From NCBI GenBank assembly GCA_043784065.1, contig JAYVYR010000028.1, positions 1-23,157 on the forward strand: a stretch of DNA of 23,157 bases. Direction: 5' to 3'. Of this stretch, positions 7,906-16,358 are shown piece by piece (position 1 is the stretch's first letter; every line of letters starts with the position of its first letter). Source of the DNA: Bog-756 sp043784065 (lineage in GTDB: Bacteria > Actinomycetota > Acidimicrobiia > Acidimicrobiales > RAAP-2). The notes under the pieces were generated by a model. The model made no database searches, had not been told where the DNA came from, and was given only the letters and a program-made list of their open reading frames with translations. The position numbers and the translations under genes were made by a program.

Positions 7906-7933
7906 TCAAGGGGCCGGCGGACCGACCCCTTGA
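7906..7933. terminator. Hairpin between convergent MFS and pckG genes
   Basis: A perfect 8-bp inverted repeat, TCAAGGGG (7906-7913) and CCCCTTGA (7926-7933), with a 12-nt loop lies 39 nt past the MFS stop and 32 nt past the pckG stop. There is no T-run on either side, so it is not a classical intrinsic terminator. Its position between convergent genes suggests a shared bidirectional stop or a 3'-end stabiliser. Confidence 0.5.
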
Positions 7934-7965
7934 TGATCGATACTCGACGAGTCGGACCAGCCCTG

Positions 7966-9756
7966 TCAGCTCAGCTGCTGCTCCAGTTTGTCGACTTCCC
8001 CGGCCAGCGCGGCCGGTAGCTTGTCGCCGAATGTGGCGAAGTGCTCACGGATGGATGGCACCTCGGCCCGCCATTCGTCGGCGTCCACGTGGAGCAGGGT
8101 GGCCATATCGGCCGCCGACACGTCCAGCCCGTCGGTGTTGATGGCCCCGGGGGCCGGAATGAATCCGATAGGGGTCTCGACGGCCTCGCCCTTGCCACTG
8201 ACCCGCTCGAAGACCCACTCGAGGACCCGGCTGTTCTCGCCGTAGCCGGGCCACAGCCAGCGGCCGTCTTCATCCTTGCGGAACCAGTTGACGTAGAAGA
8301 TCTTCGGCAGCTTCTCGGGGTCGGCACCCTCGCCGATCTCCAGCCAGTGGGCGAAGTAGTCAGCCATGTTGTAGCCGCAGAACGGGAGCATGGCGAAGGG
8401 GTCACGGCGCAGCTTGCCTACCGCTCCGGCAGCCGCCGCCGTCGTCTCCGAGGCCATGATCGATCCGAGGAACACGCCGTGCTTCCAATCGCGCGACTGG
8501 AACACGAGCGGGACGACCGAAGCGCGGCGTCCACCGAAGAGGATGGCGTCGATCGGCACACCGGCAGGGTTCTCCCACTCCGAGGCGATGGCCGGGTCCT
8601 GTGCGGCCGGAACGGTGAAGCGGGCGTTCGGGTGGGCGGCCGGCGAATCGGAATCCGGGGTCCAATCCTCGCCCTTCCACGACGTCAGGTGGGCCGGTGG
8701 CTCGGAGGTCATCGACTCCCACCACACATCACCATCGTCGGTGAGGGCAGTATTGGTGAAGATGGTGTTGGCGTCCATGGTGAGCATGGCGTTCGGGTTG
8801 GTGTGCGTGTTGGTGCCGGGCGCCACGCCGAAGAATCCGGCTTCGGGGTTGATGGCGTAGAGACGTCCGTCGGCACCGAACTTCATCCAGCAGATGTCGT
8901 CGCCGACTGTCTCGACCTTCCAGTCGGGAAGCGACGGAATGAGCATGGCCAGGTTGGTCTTGCCGCAGGCCGATGGGAAGGCGCCGGTGACGTATCTGGT
9001 CTCACCGGCCGGCGACGTCAGCTTGAGGATGAGCATGTGCTCGGCCAGCCAGTTGTCATCGCGGGCCATGACCGAGGCGATCCGTAGGGCGAAGCACTTC
9101 TTGCCCAGCAGCGCATTGCCGCCGTAGCCCGAGCCGTAGGACCAGATCTCACGGGTCTCGGGGAAGTGGACGATGTACTTGTTGTCGGCGTCGCACGGCC
9201 ACGGCACATCGGCCCTACCCTCGGCCAGCGGCATGCCGACCGAGTGCAGACACGGGACGAACTGGCCGTCGTTGCCGAGCACCTCGAGGGCACCACGGCC
9301 CATACGGGTCATGATCCGCATCGACACGGCCACGTAGGCGGAGTCGGTTATCTCCACGCCGATGTGGGCGATGTCCGAACCGAGCGGGCCCATCGAGAAG
9401 GGGACCACGTACATGGTTCGGCCGATCATCGAGTCCCGGAACAGTTCGGTCAGGACGCCACGCATTTCGGTCGGGTCCCGCCAGTTGTTGGTGGGGCCGG
9501 CGTCGACCTCGTCGGTCGAGCAGATGTAGGTGCGATCCTCGACGCGGGCCACGTCGCCCGGGTCGGAGTGCGCCCAGTAGCTGTTCGGGCGCTTGGCCTC
9601 CGACAACTTGGTGAAGGTCCCGTTGTCCACCAGCAGCTGGCAGAGACGGTCGTACTCCTCAGCGGAGCCGTCACACCAGACAACCTCGTCGGGCCGGGTG
9701 AGGGCGGCCACTTCGTCGACCCATGCGATCAGCTTCTTGTTCTCGGTGGGGGGCAT
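7966..9756 (-). CDS. pckG: Phosphoenolpyruvate carboxykinase (GTP)
   Basis: Converts oxaloacetate and GTP to PEP, CO2 and GDP, the entry step of gluconeogenesis (reversible in anaplerosis). The 596-aa length is typical of the GTP class. Visible are the substrate region YGSGYGGNALLGKKCFALRIAS (from about residue 207), the P-loop TGAFPSACGKTNLAM (about 257-271) with the reactive Cys264, the metal/kinase-2 region VGDDICWMKFG (about 284-294), and FGGRRAS further on. The ATG at 9756 is chosen because homology begins there and AGGAGG lies 12 nt upstream; the frame stays open further but without family sequence. It is divergent from thiL. Together with the carbonic anhydrase it touches CO2 and bicarbonate balance, but they are not in one operon. 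Confidence 0.96.
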   Translation of the reverse strand: MPPTENKKLIAWVDEVAALTRPDEVVWCDGSAEEYDRLCQLLVDNGTFTKLSEAKRPNSYWAHSDPGDVARVEDRTYICSTDEVDAGPTNNWRDPTEMRGVLTELFRDSMIGRTMYVVPFSMGPLGSDIAHIGVEITDSAYVAVSMRIMTRMGRGALEVLGNDGQFVPCLHSVGMPLAEGRADVPWPCDADNKYIVHFPETREIWSYGSGYGGNALLGKKCFALRIASVMARDDNWLAEHMLILKLTSPAGETRYVTGAFPSACGKTNLAMLIPSLPDWKVETVGDDICWMKFGADGRLYAINPEAGFFGVAPGTNTHTNPNAMLTMDANTIFTNTALTDDGDVWWESMTSEPPAHLTSWKGEDWTPDSDSPAAHPNARFTVPAAQDPAIASEWENPAGVPIDAILFGGRRASVVPLVFQSRDWKHGVFLGSIMASETTAAAAGAVGKLRRDPFAMLPFCGYNMADYFAHWLEIGEGADPEKLPKIFYVNWFRKDEDGRWLWPGYGENSRVLEWVFERVSGKGEAVETPIGFIPAPGAINTDGLDVSAADMATLLHVDADEWRAEVPSIREHFATFGDKLPAALAGEVDKLEQQLS

Positions 9757-9851
9757 GGGTTGGTTCTTCCTCCTCGGTTGTCCGGCGACCCAGCGGGGTC
9801 GTCGTCCATGCGGCATCTCGTCCGCATGCTGGCTGTCGGCACGGGTCGCCA

Positions 9852-9857
9852 ATGGTA
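9852..9857 (-). promoter_or_regulatory. Candidate -10 box for pckG
   Basis: TACCAT on the minus strand has TTGTCT 15 nt upstream as a weak -35 element. It would give a leader of roughly 90 nt containing the AGGAGG ribosome-binding site of pckG. The spacing is short, so the call is tentative. Confidence 0.25.
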
Positions 9858-9946
9858 GTGGGTTCGGGCTGAAGACAATGCTAGGCAAGACGGGTGCGTA
9901 CCCCCAAAACGAGACACCAGGCAGTGAGTGGGTTCGGGGTCCATCC

Positions 9947-10927
9947 GTGAATGGCGAAGGGGACGAATTCTCGCTGATCGACGCCCTGGCCGCCCGATTC
10001 GCAACTGGTCCCGGTGGACTTGCACCTGGGGACCTGGGAATCGGTGACGACGCCGCTGCGGTCACCCTGCCGGGCCTGGGGCGGGTGGTGATGGCCACCG
10101 ACCTGGTGGTGGCGGGAGTCCACGTCGACCTGGCGGTGAGCACGCCGGAGGACATCGGCTGGAAGTCACTGATGGTGACGGTTTCCGACCTCGGGGCCAT
10201 GGGGTGCGCCCCATCTCACGTGCTGCTTTCGGTTGCCGCGCCGGCCGGGTTCCCGGTGAAGCGTCTGGGGGACGGCGTGGCCCTGGCGGCCGAGGTCACC
10301 GGGTGCACCGTCGTCGGGGGTGACCTGTCGTCCTCGACGCTTCTGGTCGTCTCGGTGGCTGCCGTCGGGCCAGCAGACGACCGAGTGCGCCCGCTGTTGA
10401 CCCGGTCCGGAGCCCGGTCGGGAGACCTGCTCTTCGTGACCGGCCCGCTGGGGGCGTCCGCCGCCGGCCTGCGCCTGCTCGCGGTTCCGGTTACCGACGG
10501 GGCGGCGGGGGTGTCTGAACCGCTGGACACAGGGACCCCGTACCTGTTGGCCACGGCTCATCGTCGACCGATGGCCCGGATCCGCGAGGGGATGGTGGCT
10601 CGGGCCGCTGGGGCCACGGCCTGCATCGATGTGTCGGATGGGTTAATGGCCGACGTGACCCACCTGGCCGATGCCTCGGGGGTCGGGCTCCACCTGGTGG
10701 TCGGCGCGCCGGTGGTAGCCGAGGGCGCGACCCGCCACGAGGCTCTCGATGGCGGCGAAGACTACGAACTGATCGTTGCGACGCCCGATCCCGACGCCCT
10801 GAAAGTCGCCTTCGACGAGGCCGGCCTCCGGATGCCACTGGCCATCGGCCGGTGCACCGATGCCGGTGCAGGCCGGTTGCTCGACGAGGAACCGCTGCCC
10901 GCTGGTGGCTGGCGGCACCGATTCTGA
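9947..10927 (+). CDS. thiL: Thiamine-monophosphate kinase
   Basis: Phosphorylates thiamine monophosphate to thiamine pyrophosphate with ATP, the last step of cofactor synthesis. The 326-aa protein shows GIGDDAAAV (31-39), MATDLVVAGVHVD (49-61), the metal-binding SDLGAMG (80-86), GGDLSSS, DVSDGLMADV and the C-terminal GGEDYEL, in the normal ThiL order. GTG at 9947 is the best start because the family homology (EFSLIDALAARF) begins within a few residues. An in-frame ATG at 9878 would add 23 residues with no family character. No TPP-riboswitch-like sequence was found upstream, and no other thiamine genes are nearby. Confidence 0.92.
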   Translation: MNGEGDEFSLIDALAARFATGPGGLAPGDLGIGDDAAAVTLPGLGRVVMATDLVVAGVHVDLAVSTPEDIGWKSLMVTVSDLGAMGCAPSHVLLSVAAPAGFPVKRLGDGVALAAEVTGCTVVGGDLSSSTLLVVSVAAVGPADDRVRPLLTRSGARSGDLLFVTGPLGASAAGLRLLAVPVTDGAAGVSEPLDTGTPYLLATAHRRPMARIREGMVARAAGATACIDVSDGLMADVTHLADASGVGLHLVVGAPVVAEGATRHEALDGGEDYELIVATPDPDALKVAFDEAGLRMPLAIGRCTDAGAGRLLDEEPLPAGGWRHRF

Positions 10928-10993
10928 CCAGGTCGGACCCCTGGGGCGGTACTCAAGGCGAATGAAGCCACCCGAAACGGGTGACGGGGATAT

Positions 10994-11014
10994 AAAAAGG
11001 TTCGGGCGTACCCG
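10994..11014 (-). terminator. Probable intrinsic terminator of rpmB
   Basis: On the minus strand, downstream of rpmB, the sequence reads CGGG-TACG-CCCG followed by AACC and TTTTT (A-run at 10994-10998 on the plus strand). The stem is only 4 bp, but a second inverted repeat (11011-11017 with 11039-11045, arms of 7) overlaps it and brackets the rpmB stop codon. The T-run is one of the very few in this GC-rich window. Confidence 0.45.
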
Positions 11015-11035
11015 GGCGGAACGTACCGGTCGGGC

Positions 11036-11245
11036 TCAGCCCGGGAAGTTGCGGACGGGGCGCTTGGTCACTTTGCCCCCGCGGATGCATGATGTGCACA
11101 CGTTCAGACGCTTGGGTGCACCGTCAACGACGGCTCGCACCTTTTGGATGTTCGGATCCCAACGACGTTTGGTACGCCGGTGGGAGTGACTGATGTTCAT
11201 TCCGAATGACGGCTTCTTGCCGCAGACCTCGCACACCGCTGCCAT
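11036..11245 (-). CDS. rpmB: 50S ribosomal protein bL28, zinc-binding type
   Basis: A component of the large ribosomal subunit. The 69-aa protein begins AAVCEVCGKKPSFGMNISHS, the bL28 signature. It keeps four cysteines (Cys5, Cys8, Cys50, Cys53) in two CxxC pairs, the zinc-binding C+ form, which in many actinobacteria has a cysteine-free paralogue used under zinc limitation. The start at 11245 has GGAG 8 nt upstream; the open frame extends upstream without homology. It is divergent from the DAK/FakA-type gene, sharing a 58-nt promoter region. Confidence 0.96.
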   Translation of the reverse strand: MAAVCEVCGKKPSFGMNISHSHRRTKRRWDPNIQKVRAVVDGAPKRLNVCTSCIRGGKVTKRPVRNFPG

Positions 11246-11290
11246 GACACTCCGACTTCCTCTAAGGACCTGTGGGTAAGGCGCAAAGGT

Positions 11291-11296
11291 TAGCAT
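11291..11296 (+). promoter_or_regulatory. Candidate -10 box, leaderless DAK-family gene
   Basis: TAGCAT (TANNNT, preceded by T) ends 7 nt before the ATG at 11304. No Shine-Dalgarno sequence precedes the ATG. The box lies in the 58-nt space shared with divergent rpmB. Confidence 0.5.
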
Positions 11297-11303
11297 CCTG
11301 CCC

Positions 11304-12983
11304 ATGGTCGCCCTCGACGCCTTGGATTCCGCTGCACTCTGCCAGGTGATCGGCACGTTCCGTGACGGCTTGCGGAATCATCAGCAGCTCATCAACCGCC
11401 TCAACGTCTACCCCGTACCGGACGGTGACACCGGCACCAATATGGCCTTGACGCTGGAGTCAGTGGCCGCTGAGCTGGACGGACTCGACTCGCCGGATCT
11501 CGACAGCGCGTGCCGGGCCATCGCCCACGGCTCGTTGATGGGGGCCCGTGGGAACTCCGGGGTGATCCTCAGTCAATTGCTGCGAGGGTTGTCCGACGGT
11601 CTGAACACGCCGGAAGGCCGACCCGGTGCCCGCGACCTTGCCGGGGCTCTCATGACGGCCGACCGCCTGGCCCGCGAGGCTGTCCAACGCCCGGTAGAGG
11701 GGACGATCCTGACCGTGGCCCGAGGGGCGGCCGAGGCCGCTAATGTCGCGGCTGATGCCGGTGGGTCCCTGGTGGTCGTGGCCGAGGCTGCCCGGGCCGG
11801 CGCAGCGGAAGCATTGGCCCTCACTCCATCGCTCCTGCCCGTCCTCGAGCAGGCCGGAGTCGTCGACGCCGGGGGAACCGGCTATCTTCTGCTCTTCGAT
11901 GCGCTGCTGACCGTCGTGGACGGGCGTTCGATGCCCGCACCGCCCGAACTGCCCGACGTGCGCGCCGGCGCCGGGACCGGCATGCAAGGTAGAAGGGCCA
12001 CTGACGACGAGGCCTACGCACAACTGGCAGGACTCCGCTACGAGGTGATGTATCTGCTGGAGGCACCCGACGAGACCATTCCCGCTTTCAAAGAGGTGTG
12101 GGCCGGCCTGGGCGATTCCATCGTGGTGGTCGGGGGCGACGGGCTGTGGAACTGCCACATTCACACCGATGAAGTAGGCCCGGCCATTGAGGCCAGCCTG
12201 GACGCCGGCCGGCCCCGGTCGATTCGCGTCACCGACCTGCTCGAAGAGGTGGAAGAGGAGCGATGGGTGCGCGAGGGCGCTGGCGACGAGGACTCAGGTC
12301 CGTCCGAGGCTCCCCTCGGGCCGACCCCGGTGACCAGCGTGGTGGCGGTGGCCAGCGGCGACGGCATCGGGCGGATCTTCCGCTCGCTCGGTGTCCAGCG
12401 ACTGATCGCCGGCGGGCAGTCGATGAATCCGTCCATCGCCGAATTGGTCGACGCGGTGGACGCCCTTGCATCCGACGAGGTCATCGTGCTGCCCAACAAC
12501 GGCAACATCCGCCCAGTAGCCAACCGGGTAGACGAATTGAGTGCCAAACGGGTGTGGGTGGTCCCTACCGAGACGATCGCCGAGGGCTTTGCCGCGTTGC
12601 TGGCCTACGACCCCGAGGCCGGTGGCGGCGCCAACGCCGAGGCCATGGAGGCCACCGCCCGCAAAGTCGTGCCCGGCGAAGTGACCCGAGCCGTCCGCGA
12701 CTCCGAGACGTCGGCCGGTCCCGTGCGCACAGGTGACTGGCTCGGCCTGTCCCGCGACGGCATCGAAGTGGTAGGTGACACCTTGGCCGATGCCGCCTGC
12801 AACCTGCTCGATCTCTTGGTGGGTGAGGACCACGACCTGGTGACCATCATCGAGGGTGAGGGTTCGGGCGCCGCCGATACTCGCCGGATCACCGAGTGGC
12901 TGAAGGAGGCTCGACCGCTGGTCGAGACCGAGGTCCACCACGGCGGACAGCCCCTGTACCCGTACCTGTTCTCCATCGAGTGA
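11304..12983 (+). CDS. DAK2-domain protein, FakA/YloV-type fatty acid kinase subunit
   Basis: A 559-aa protein of the YloV/FakA family. In Firmicutes FakA phosphorylates fatty acids held by a FakB (DegV) partner, giving acyl-phosphate for PlsX. Residues about 10-210 are the DhaL kinase domain: NVYPVPDGDTGTNM (metal-binding Asp40 and Asp42), GSLMGARGNSGVILSQLLRG and DAGGTGYLLLFDALL. The middle part has the family pattern YEVMYLLEA...LGDSIVVVGGDGLWNCHIHTDEVG (about 249-293). The C-terminal third holds LPNNGNIRP and VVPTETIAEGFAALLAYDPEA, typical of the family's last domain. It is the first gene of the run ending in plsX, which fits acyl-phosphate metabolism. No FakB gene is in the window, so substrate assignment is inference. 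Confidence 0.85.
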   Translation: MVALDALDSAALCQVIGTFRDGLRNHQQLINRLNVYPVPDGDTGTNMALTLESVAAELDGLDSPDLDSACRAIAHGSLMGARGNSGVILSQLLRGLSDGLNTPEGRPGARDLAGALMTADRLAREAVQRPVEGTILTVARGAAEAANVAADAGGSLVVVAEAARAGAAEALALTPSLLPVLEQAGVVDAGGTGYLLLFDALLTVVDGRSMPAPPELPDVRAGAGTGMQGRRATDDEAYAQLAGLRYEVMYLLEAPDETIPAFKEVWAGLGDSIVVVGGDGLWNCHIHTDEVGPAIEASLDAGRPRSIRVTDLLEEVEEERWVREGAGDEDSGPSEAPLGPTPVTSVVAVASGDGIGRIFRSLGVQRLIAGGQSMNPSIAELVDAVDALASDEVIVLPNNGNIRPVANRVDELSAKRVWVVPTETIAEGFAALLAYDPEAGGGANAEAMEATARKVVPGEVTRAVRDSETSAGPVRTGDWLGLSRDGIEVVGDTLADAACNLLDLLVGEDHDLVTIIEGEGSGAADTRRITEWLKEARPLVETEVHHGGQPLYPYLFSIE

Positions 12984-15238
12984 GCGCTCCGGCACCGAAG
13001 CCCGGTGCCGGGGATGCTGCCCCGGGACGTCGGCTGCGACAGCTCGCCGATCTGGCGGTGACGGTGCTGCGGGGGGTAGGGGAGTCGGCCGCACGCGACC
13101 TGGACGAGCTCGACATCGCTACCGTCTTCGACCTCGTCACCCACTACCCGCGTCGCCACATCGACGGCACCCGGATGGTGACCATCGACAGGCTCGTCGA
13201 AGGCGAGAAGGCGGCAGTGGTGGCCACTGTCCGCCGGGTCAGTGCCCCGCCGGTACGCCCCGGTCGCGGGCGACGGGGACCGTCCCGGGTGGAGCTGGAC
13301 GTGGTCGACCGAGGCGGAAGGATGAAGGTCACCTTCTTCAACCAGGCGTGGCGGGCCCGCCAGATGGCGGTCGGCTCGCTGGCTGTGTTCTTCGGACCTG
13401 TCTCGTCCTTCCGGGGCGCGGTCCAGATGGTCAATCCCACGGTCGAAGTGCTCCAGGGTCCCGACGAGCCGGACGCAGCACCTACGGCCGGGGCCGGAGA
13501 CGGAGACGGAGACGGAGCTGCGGTCGGTCGCATCTACCCCGTCTATCCCCTCACCGAAAAGGGTTCGCTGACCTCGGCCCGCATCGGTCGGATGGTCAAC
13601 GAGGCGCTCGACCGGGCCGGCACCTTTGCTGACCCGCTCGATAGCGACACCCGCCACCGCCACGGGCTCCTCGACCGCACTGCAGCCTTCGCCGGCATCC
13701 ACCGACCGACCTCAATGGACGAGGTGGAACCGGCCCGCCGGCGTCTGGCCTTCGATGAACTCTTCAGGCTCCAGTTGGCCCTTGTGCTGCGACGTCAACG
13801 CCTGCACGAGGATGCGCGGGGCATCGTGCACGCCACGAACCGGACCGACGGCCCTACCCTGATGCAGCAGTTCGTGGACGGTCTGCCCTTCGCGTTGACG
13901 TCGGCCCAGGCTCGGGCCGTGGCTGATCTGGTCGGCGATCTAGGGGGCCCGTTGCCCATGCACCGTCTCCTCCAGGGTGACGTCGGATCGGGCAAAACTG
14001 TCGTGGCCGTCGCCGCGCTCCTCATCGGGGTGGAGGGTGGTCACCAGGGAGCCTTGATGGCGCCCACCGAGGTCTTGGCCGAGCAGCACGCTGTCGAGGT
14101 CCGGCATCTGGTCGACGGCCTGGTGGTGGCCGACCTGGCGACACTGGCCGGCGAGCGGCCATTGCGGGTGGCGTTGCTCACCAGCCGCACCGGAGCAGCC
14201 GAACGCACCGCCATCCACGAGGGCCTGGCCGACGGCACGGTCGACCTGATCGTCGGCACCCATGCGTTGCTCACCGACCGGGTGGTCTTCCGCTCGCTCG
14301 GTGTAGCGGTGATCGATGAGCAGCACCGGTTCGGGGTCGAGCAGCGAGCCGCCTTGCGTGACAAGGGCCGGGGTGCCGACGGGCAGGGGCGCGACCCCGA
14401 TCTCCTGGTCATGACGGCGACCCCGATCCCCCGAACGGCGGCCATGGTCGTCTTCGGCGACCTGGACATGACCGTGATCGACGAGATGCCCCCCGGTCGA
14501 CAGCCGGTGGTCACCTCGTGGCTACGGACACCGCTCGAGGTCGAACAGGCGTGGTCCCGGGTGCGTGAACAGGTGGGGTCGGGCCACCGGGCCTTCGTGG
14601 TCTGCCCGCTGGTCGAGGGCTCGGACCGAGTCGAGGCAGCCTCGGCTACCGCCGAGGCCGAGCGCCTGGCCGAAGGCGAGCTGGCCGGGCTGCGGGTCGG
14701 CCTGTTGCACGGACAGATGAAGCCAGCCGACAAGGAGCACGCCATGGAGGCATTCCGGGCCGGAGACCTCGACGTGCTGGTGGCGACCACGGTCATCGAG
14801 GTCGGGGTCGACATTCCCGATGCATCGGTGATGGTGATCGAGGATGCCGATCGTTTCGGCATCGCCCAACTCCACCAGTTGCGGGGGCGGGTCGGCCGCA
14901 GCGGCGAGCCGTCCTGGTGTTTCCTGCTGTCCGGCTCGGGAGCTCCGGAGGCCACGGCACGCCTCGAGGCAATGGAGGCCAGCACCGACGGATTCGTTCT
15001 GGCCGACGTGGACCTTGAGCTCCGCGGCGAGGGGACGATTCTGGGCGCCCGCCAAAAGGGGCGATCCGACCTGAAGCTGGCCCGCCTGCTCTCGGATCGG
15101 GATCTGGTGGCCGACGCTCGTTCATTGGCCATCGAGCTGGTCGGTTCCGACCCACTGCTGGACAGCCACCGCCTGATGGTCGAGGAACTTCGACTGTTCA
15201 TCGACGACGACGAGGCCGAATTTCTCTTCAAGAGCTGA
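12980..15238 (+). CDS. recG: ATP-dependent DNA helicase RecG
   Basis: A branched-DNA translocase that remodels stalled forks and Holliday junctions. The GTG start at 12980 overlaps the TGA of the preceding gene (GTGA), implying translational coupling; the protein is 752 aa. The N-terminal wedge/OB region contains THYPRRHIDGTRMVTI. Helicase motifs follow: LLQGDVGSGKTVVA (I), APTEVLAEQHA (Ia), the RecG-specific DEQHRFGVEQR (II), TATPIPRTAAM (III), and VIEVGVDIPDASVMVIEDADRF with QLRGRVGRS (V-VI). The tail ends with GARQKGRSDLKLARL and a C-terminal helix. All expected domains are present. A short Gly-Asp run inside the wedge region comes from a GGAGAC hexanucleotide repeat (13496-13517). Confidence 0.97.
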   Translation: MSAPAPKPGAGDAAPGRRLRQLADLAVTVLRGVGESAARDLDELDIATVFDLVTHYPRRHIDGTRMVTIDRLVEGEKAAVVATVRRVSAPPVRPGRGRRGPSRVELDVVDRGGRMKVTFFNQAWRARQMAVGSLAVFFGPVSSFRGAVQMVNPTVEVLQGPDEPDAAPTAGAGDGDGDGAAVGRIYPVYPLTEKGSLTSARIGRMVNEALDRAGTFADPLDSDTRHRHGLLDRTAAFAGIHRPTSMDEVEPARRRLAFDELFRLQLALVLRRQRLHEDARGIVHATNRTDGPTLMQQFVDGLPFALTSAQARAVADLVGDLGGPLPMHRLLQGDVGSGKTVVAVAALLIGVEGGHQGALMAPTEVLAEQHAVEVRHLVDGLVVADLATLAGERPLRVALLTSRTGAAERTAIHEGLADGTVDLIVGTHALLTDRVVFRSLGVAVIDEQHRFGVEQRAALRDKGRGADGQGRDPDLLVMTATPIPRTAAMVVFGDLDMTVIDEMPPGRQPVVTSWLRTPLEVEQAWSRVREQVGSGHRAFVVCPLVEGSDRVEAASATAEAERLAEGELAGLRVGLLHGQMKPADKEHAMEAFRAGDLDVLVATTVIEVGVDIPDASVMVIEDADRFGIAQLHQLRGRVGRSGEPSWCFLLSGSGAPEATARLEAMEASTDGFVLADVDLELRGEGTILGARQKGRSDLKLARLLSDRDLVADARSLAIELVGSDPLLDSHRLMVEELRLFIDDDEAEFLFKS

Positions 15239-15309
15239 TCAGAGTTGCGTTGGCCCACCCGGCCCTGCTCGTGACGTTTGCCCGAAGCTGTCCGTTGGGA
15301 GACGGTCGG

Positions 15310-15315
15310 TAGAGT
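15310..15315 (+). promoter_or_regulatory. Candidate -10 box, leaderless rsmD
   Basis: TAGAGT (TANNNT) is separated by exactly 6 nt from the ATG at 15322, in the 83-nt gap after recG. No Shine-Dalgarno sequence is seen. It suggests a second transcription start inside the housekeeping run. Confidence 0.5.
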
Positions 15316-15321
15316 TGTGCG

Positions 15322-15879
15322 ATGCGTGTGGTCGGTGGGGAGTCCCGAGGCAGGCGCCTCAGCGCGCCAGTAGGCGATCATGTTCGCCCCACCTCGGACC
15401 GGGTGCGCGAAGCCATCTTCGACATCCTGTTCAGCCTCGGCGGGGTGGAGGGGTTGAGGGTTGCCGACCTGTTCGCCGGAACCGGTGCACTCGGTATCGA
15501 GGCGCTGTCACGGGGGGCGGCATCGGTCACGTTCATCGACCGGGACCCCCTCTCGGTAACTGCCATTCGGGAGAATCTGGTGTCGGCCGGAATGGGTGGA
15601 GCGGAGTCGGACGGCGACGCCACCGTGGTCCGCGCCGACGTTGACTCCTGGGTGGCATCGACCGCTTCGCAATTCGACCTCGTGCTGTGTGACCCGCCCT
15701 ACGACTTCACTGCATGGGAGCCCCTGCTCACCAGGCTTCCGGGCGAACTCGTCGTGCTCGAATCGGGGGTGGAGCTTCCGTCCTTCGAGTCGTGGGACGT
15801 ACTCAGATCCCGGCGGTATGGGGGTACCATCGTGACGGTGGCCCGTCCGGAACGGGCGTCCGAGAAAGGTGTCTCGTGA
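15322..15879 (+). CDS. rsmD: 16S rRNA (guanine(966)-N(2))-methyltransferase
   Basis: Methylates G966 of 16S rRNA using S-adenosylmethionine during 30S assembly. The 185-aa protein starts with the family signature MRVVGGESRGRRLSAP...RPTSDRVREAIFDIL. It has the SAM-binding VADLFAGTGALGIEALSRGA (about 47-66) and the catalytic DPPY motif in LVLCDPPYDFTAW. Length and order match RsmD. Its stop overlaps the coaD GTG by 4 nt, a pairing (rsmD-coaD) that is widely conserved in Gram-positive bacteria. Confidence 0.95.
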   Translation: MRVVGGESRGRRLSAPVGDHVRPTSDRVREAIFDILFSLGGVEGLRVADLFAGTGALGIEALSRGAASVTFIDRDPLSVTAIRENLVSAGMGGAESDGDATVVRADVDSWVASTASQFDLVLCDPPYDFTAWEPLLTRLPGELVVLESGVELPSFESWDVLRSRRYGGTIVTVARPERASEKGVS

Positions 15880-16358
15880 GGATTGCGCTCATACCGGGGT
15901 CGTTCGATCCCGTCCACAACGGGCATCTCGAAGTGATCGAGCGTGCGTCCCGATTGTTCGACGAGGTCGTGGTGGCGGCGCTGCGGAACCCCCAGAAGAG
16001 CGAGGCCCTGTTCGACGACGACGAGCGTCGCGACATGCTTGAGGAAACGGTCACGCACCTGGCCAACGTGCGGATCGTGTCGATGACCACCCTGGTGGTC
16101 AACGTGGCTCAAGAGGTCGGGGCCAGTGCCATCGTCAAAGGCCTGCGGGCGGTTTCCGACTTTGAGAACGAGCTCCAGATGGCCCAGATGAACAAGCAGC
16201 TTTCCGGGGTCGAGACCTTGTTCATCCCGACGAGCTCGGCCCATTCGTTCATCGCGTCACGCCTGCTGCGCGAGGTGGCCCGGTTCGGAGGCGACGTAAC
16301 CGCCTTCGTCCCCAAGTCAGTCGCCCAGCGCCTCGAAGAGAAGTTCGCCGATGAGTGA
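15876..16358 (+). CDS. coaD: Phosphopantetheine adenylyltransferase
   Basis: Transfers AMP from ATP to 4'-phosphopantetheine, the penultimate step of coenzyme A synthesis. The 160-aa protein begins RIALIPGSFDPVHNGHLEVI with the nucleotidyltransferase HxGH-type motif (HNGH). It continues with VKGLRAVSDFENELQMAQMN and ends with the family helix TSSAHSFIASRLLREVARFGGDV. The GTG at 15876 overlaps the rsmD stop (GTGA) and has AAAGGTG a few bases upstream. Its own stop lies inside the first codons of the next gene (8-nt overlap). Confidence 0.97.
   Translation: MRIALIPGSFDPVHNGHLEVIERASRLFDEVVVAALRNPQKSEALFDDDERRDMLEETVTHLANVRIVSMTTLVVNVAQEVGASAIVKGLRAVSDFENELQMAQMNKQLSGVETLFIPTSSAHSFIASRLLREVARFGGDVTAFVPKSVAQRLEEKFADE

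Noticed and set aside
9757..9946. Possible TPP riboswitch upstream of thiL
   Set aside because: The conserved CTGAGA and ACCTG-type segments are absent, and thiL is not usually controlled that way.
14041..15381. A 446-codon minus-strand open frame opposite recG
   Set aside because: Its composition (Ser, Arg, Thr) is that of a shadow of a high-GC gene; recG is complete on the other strand.
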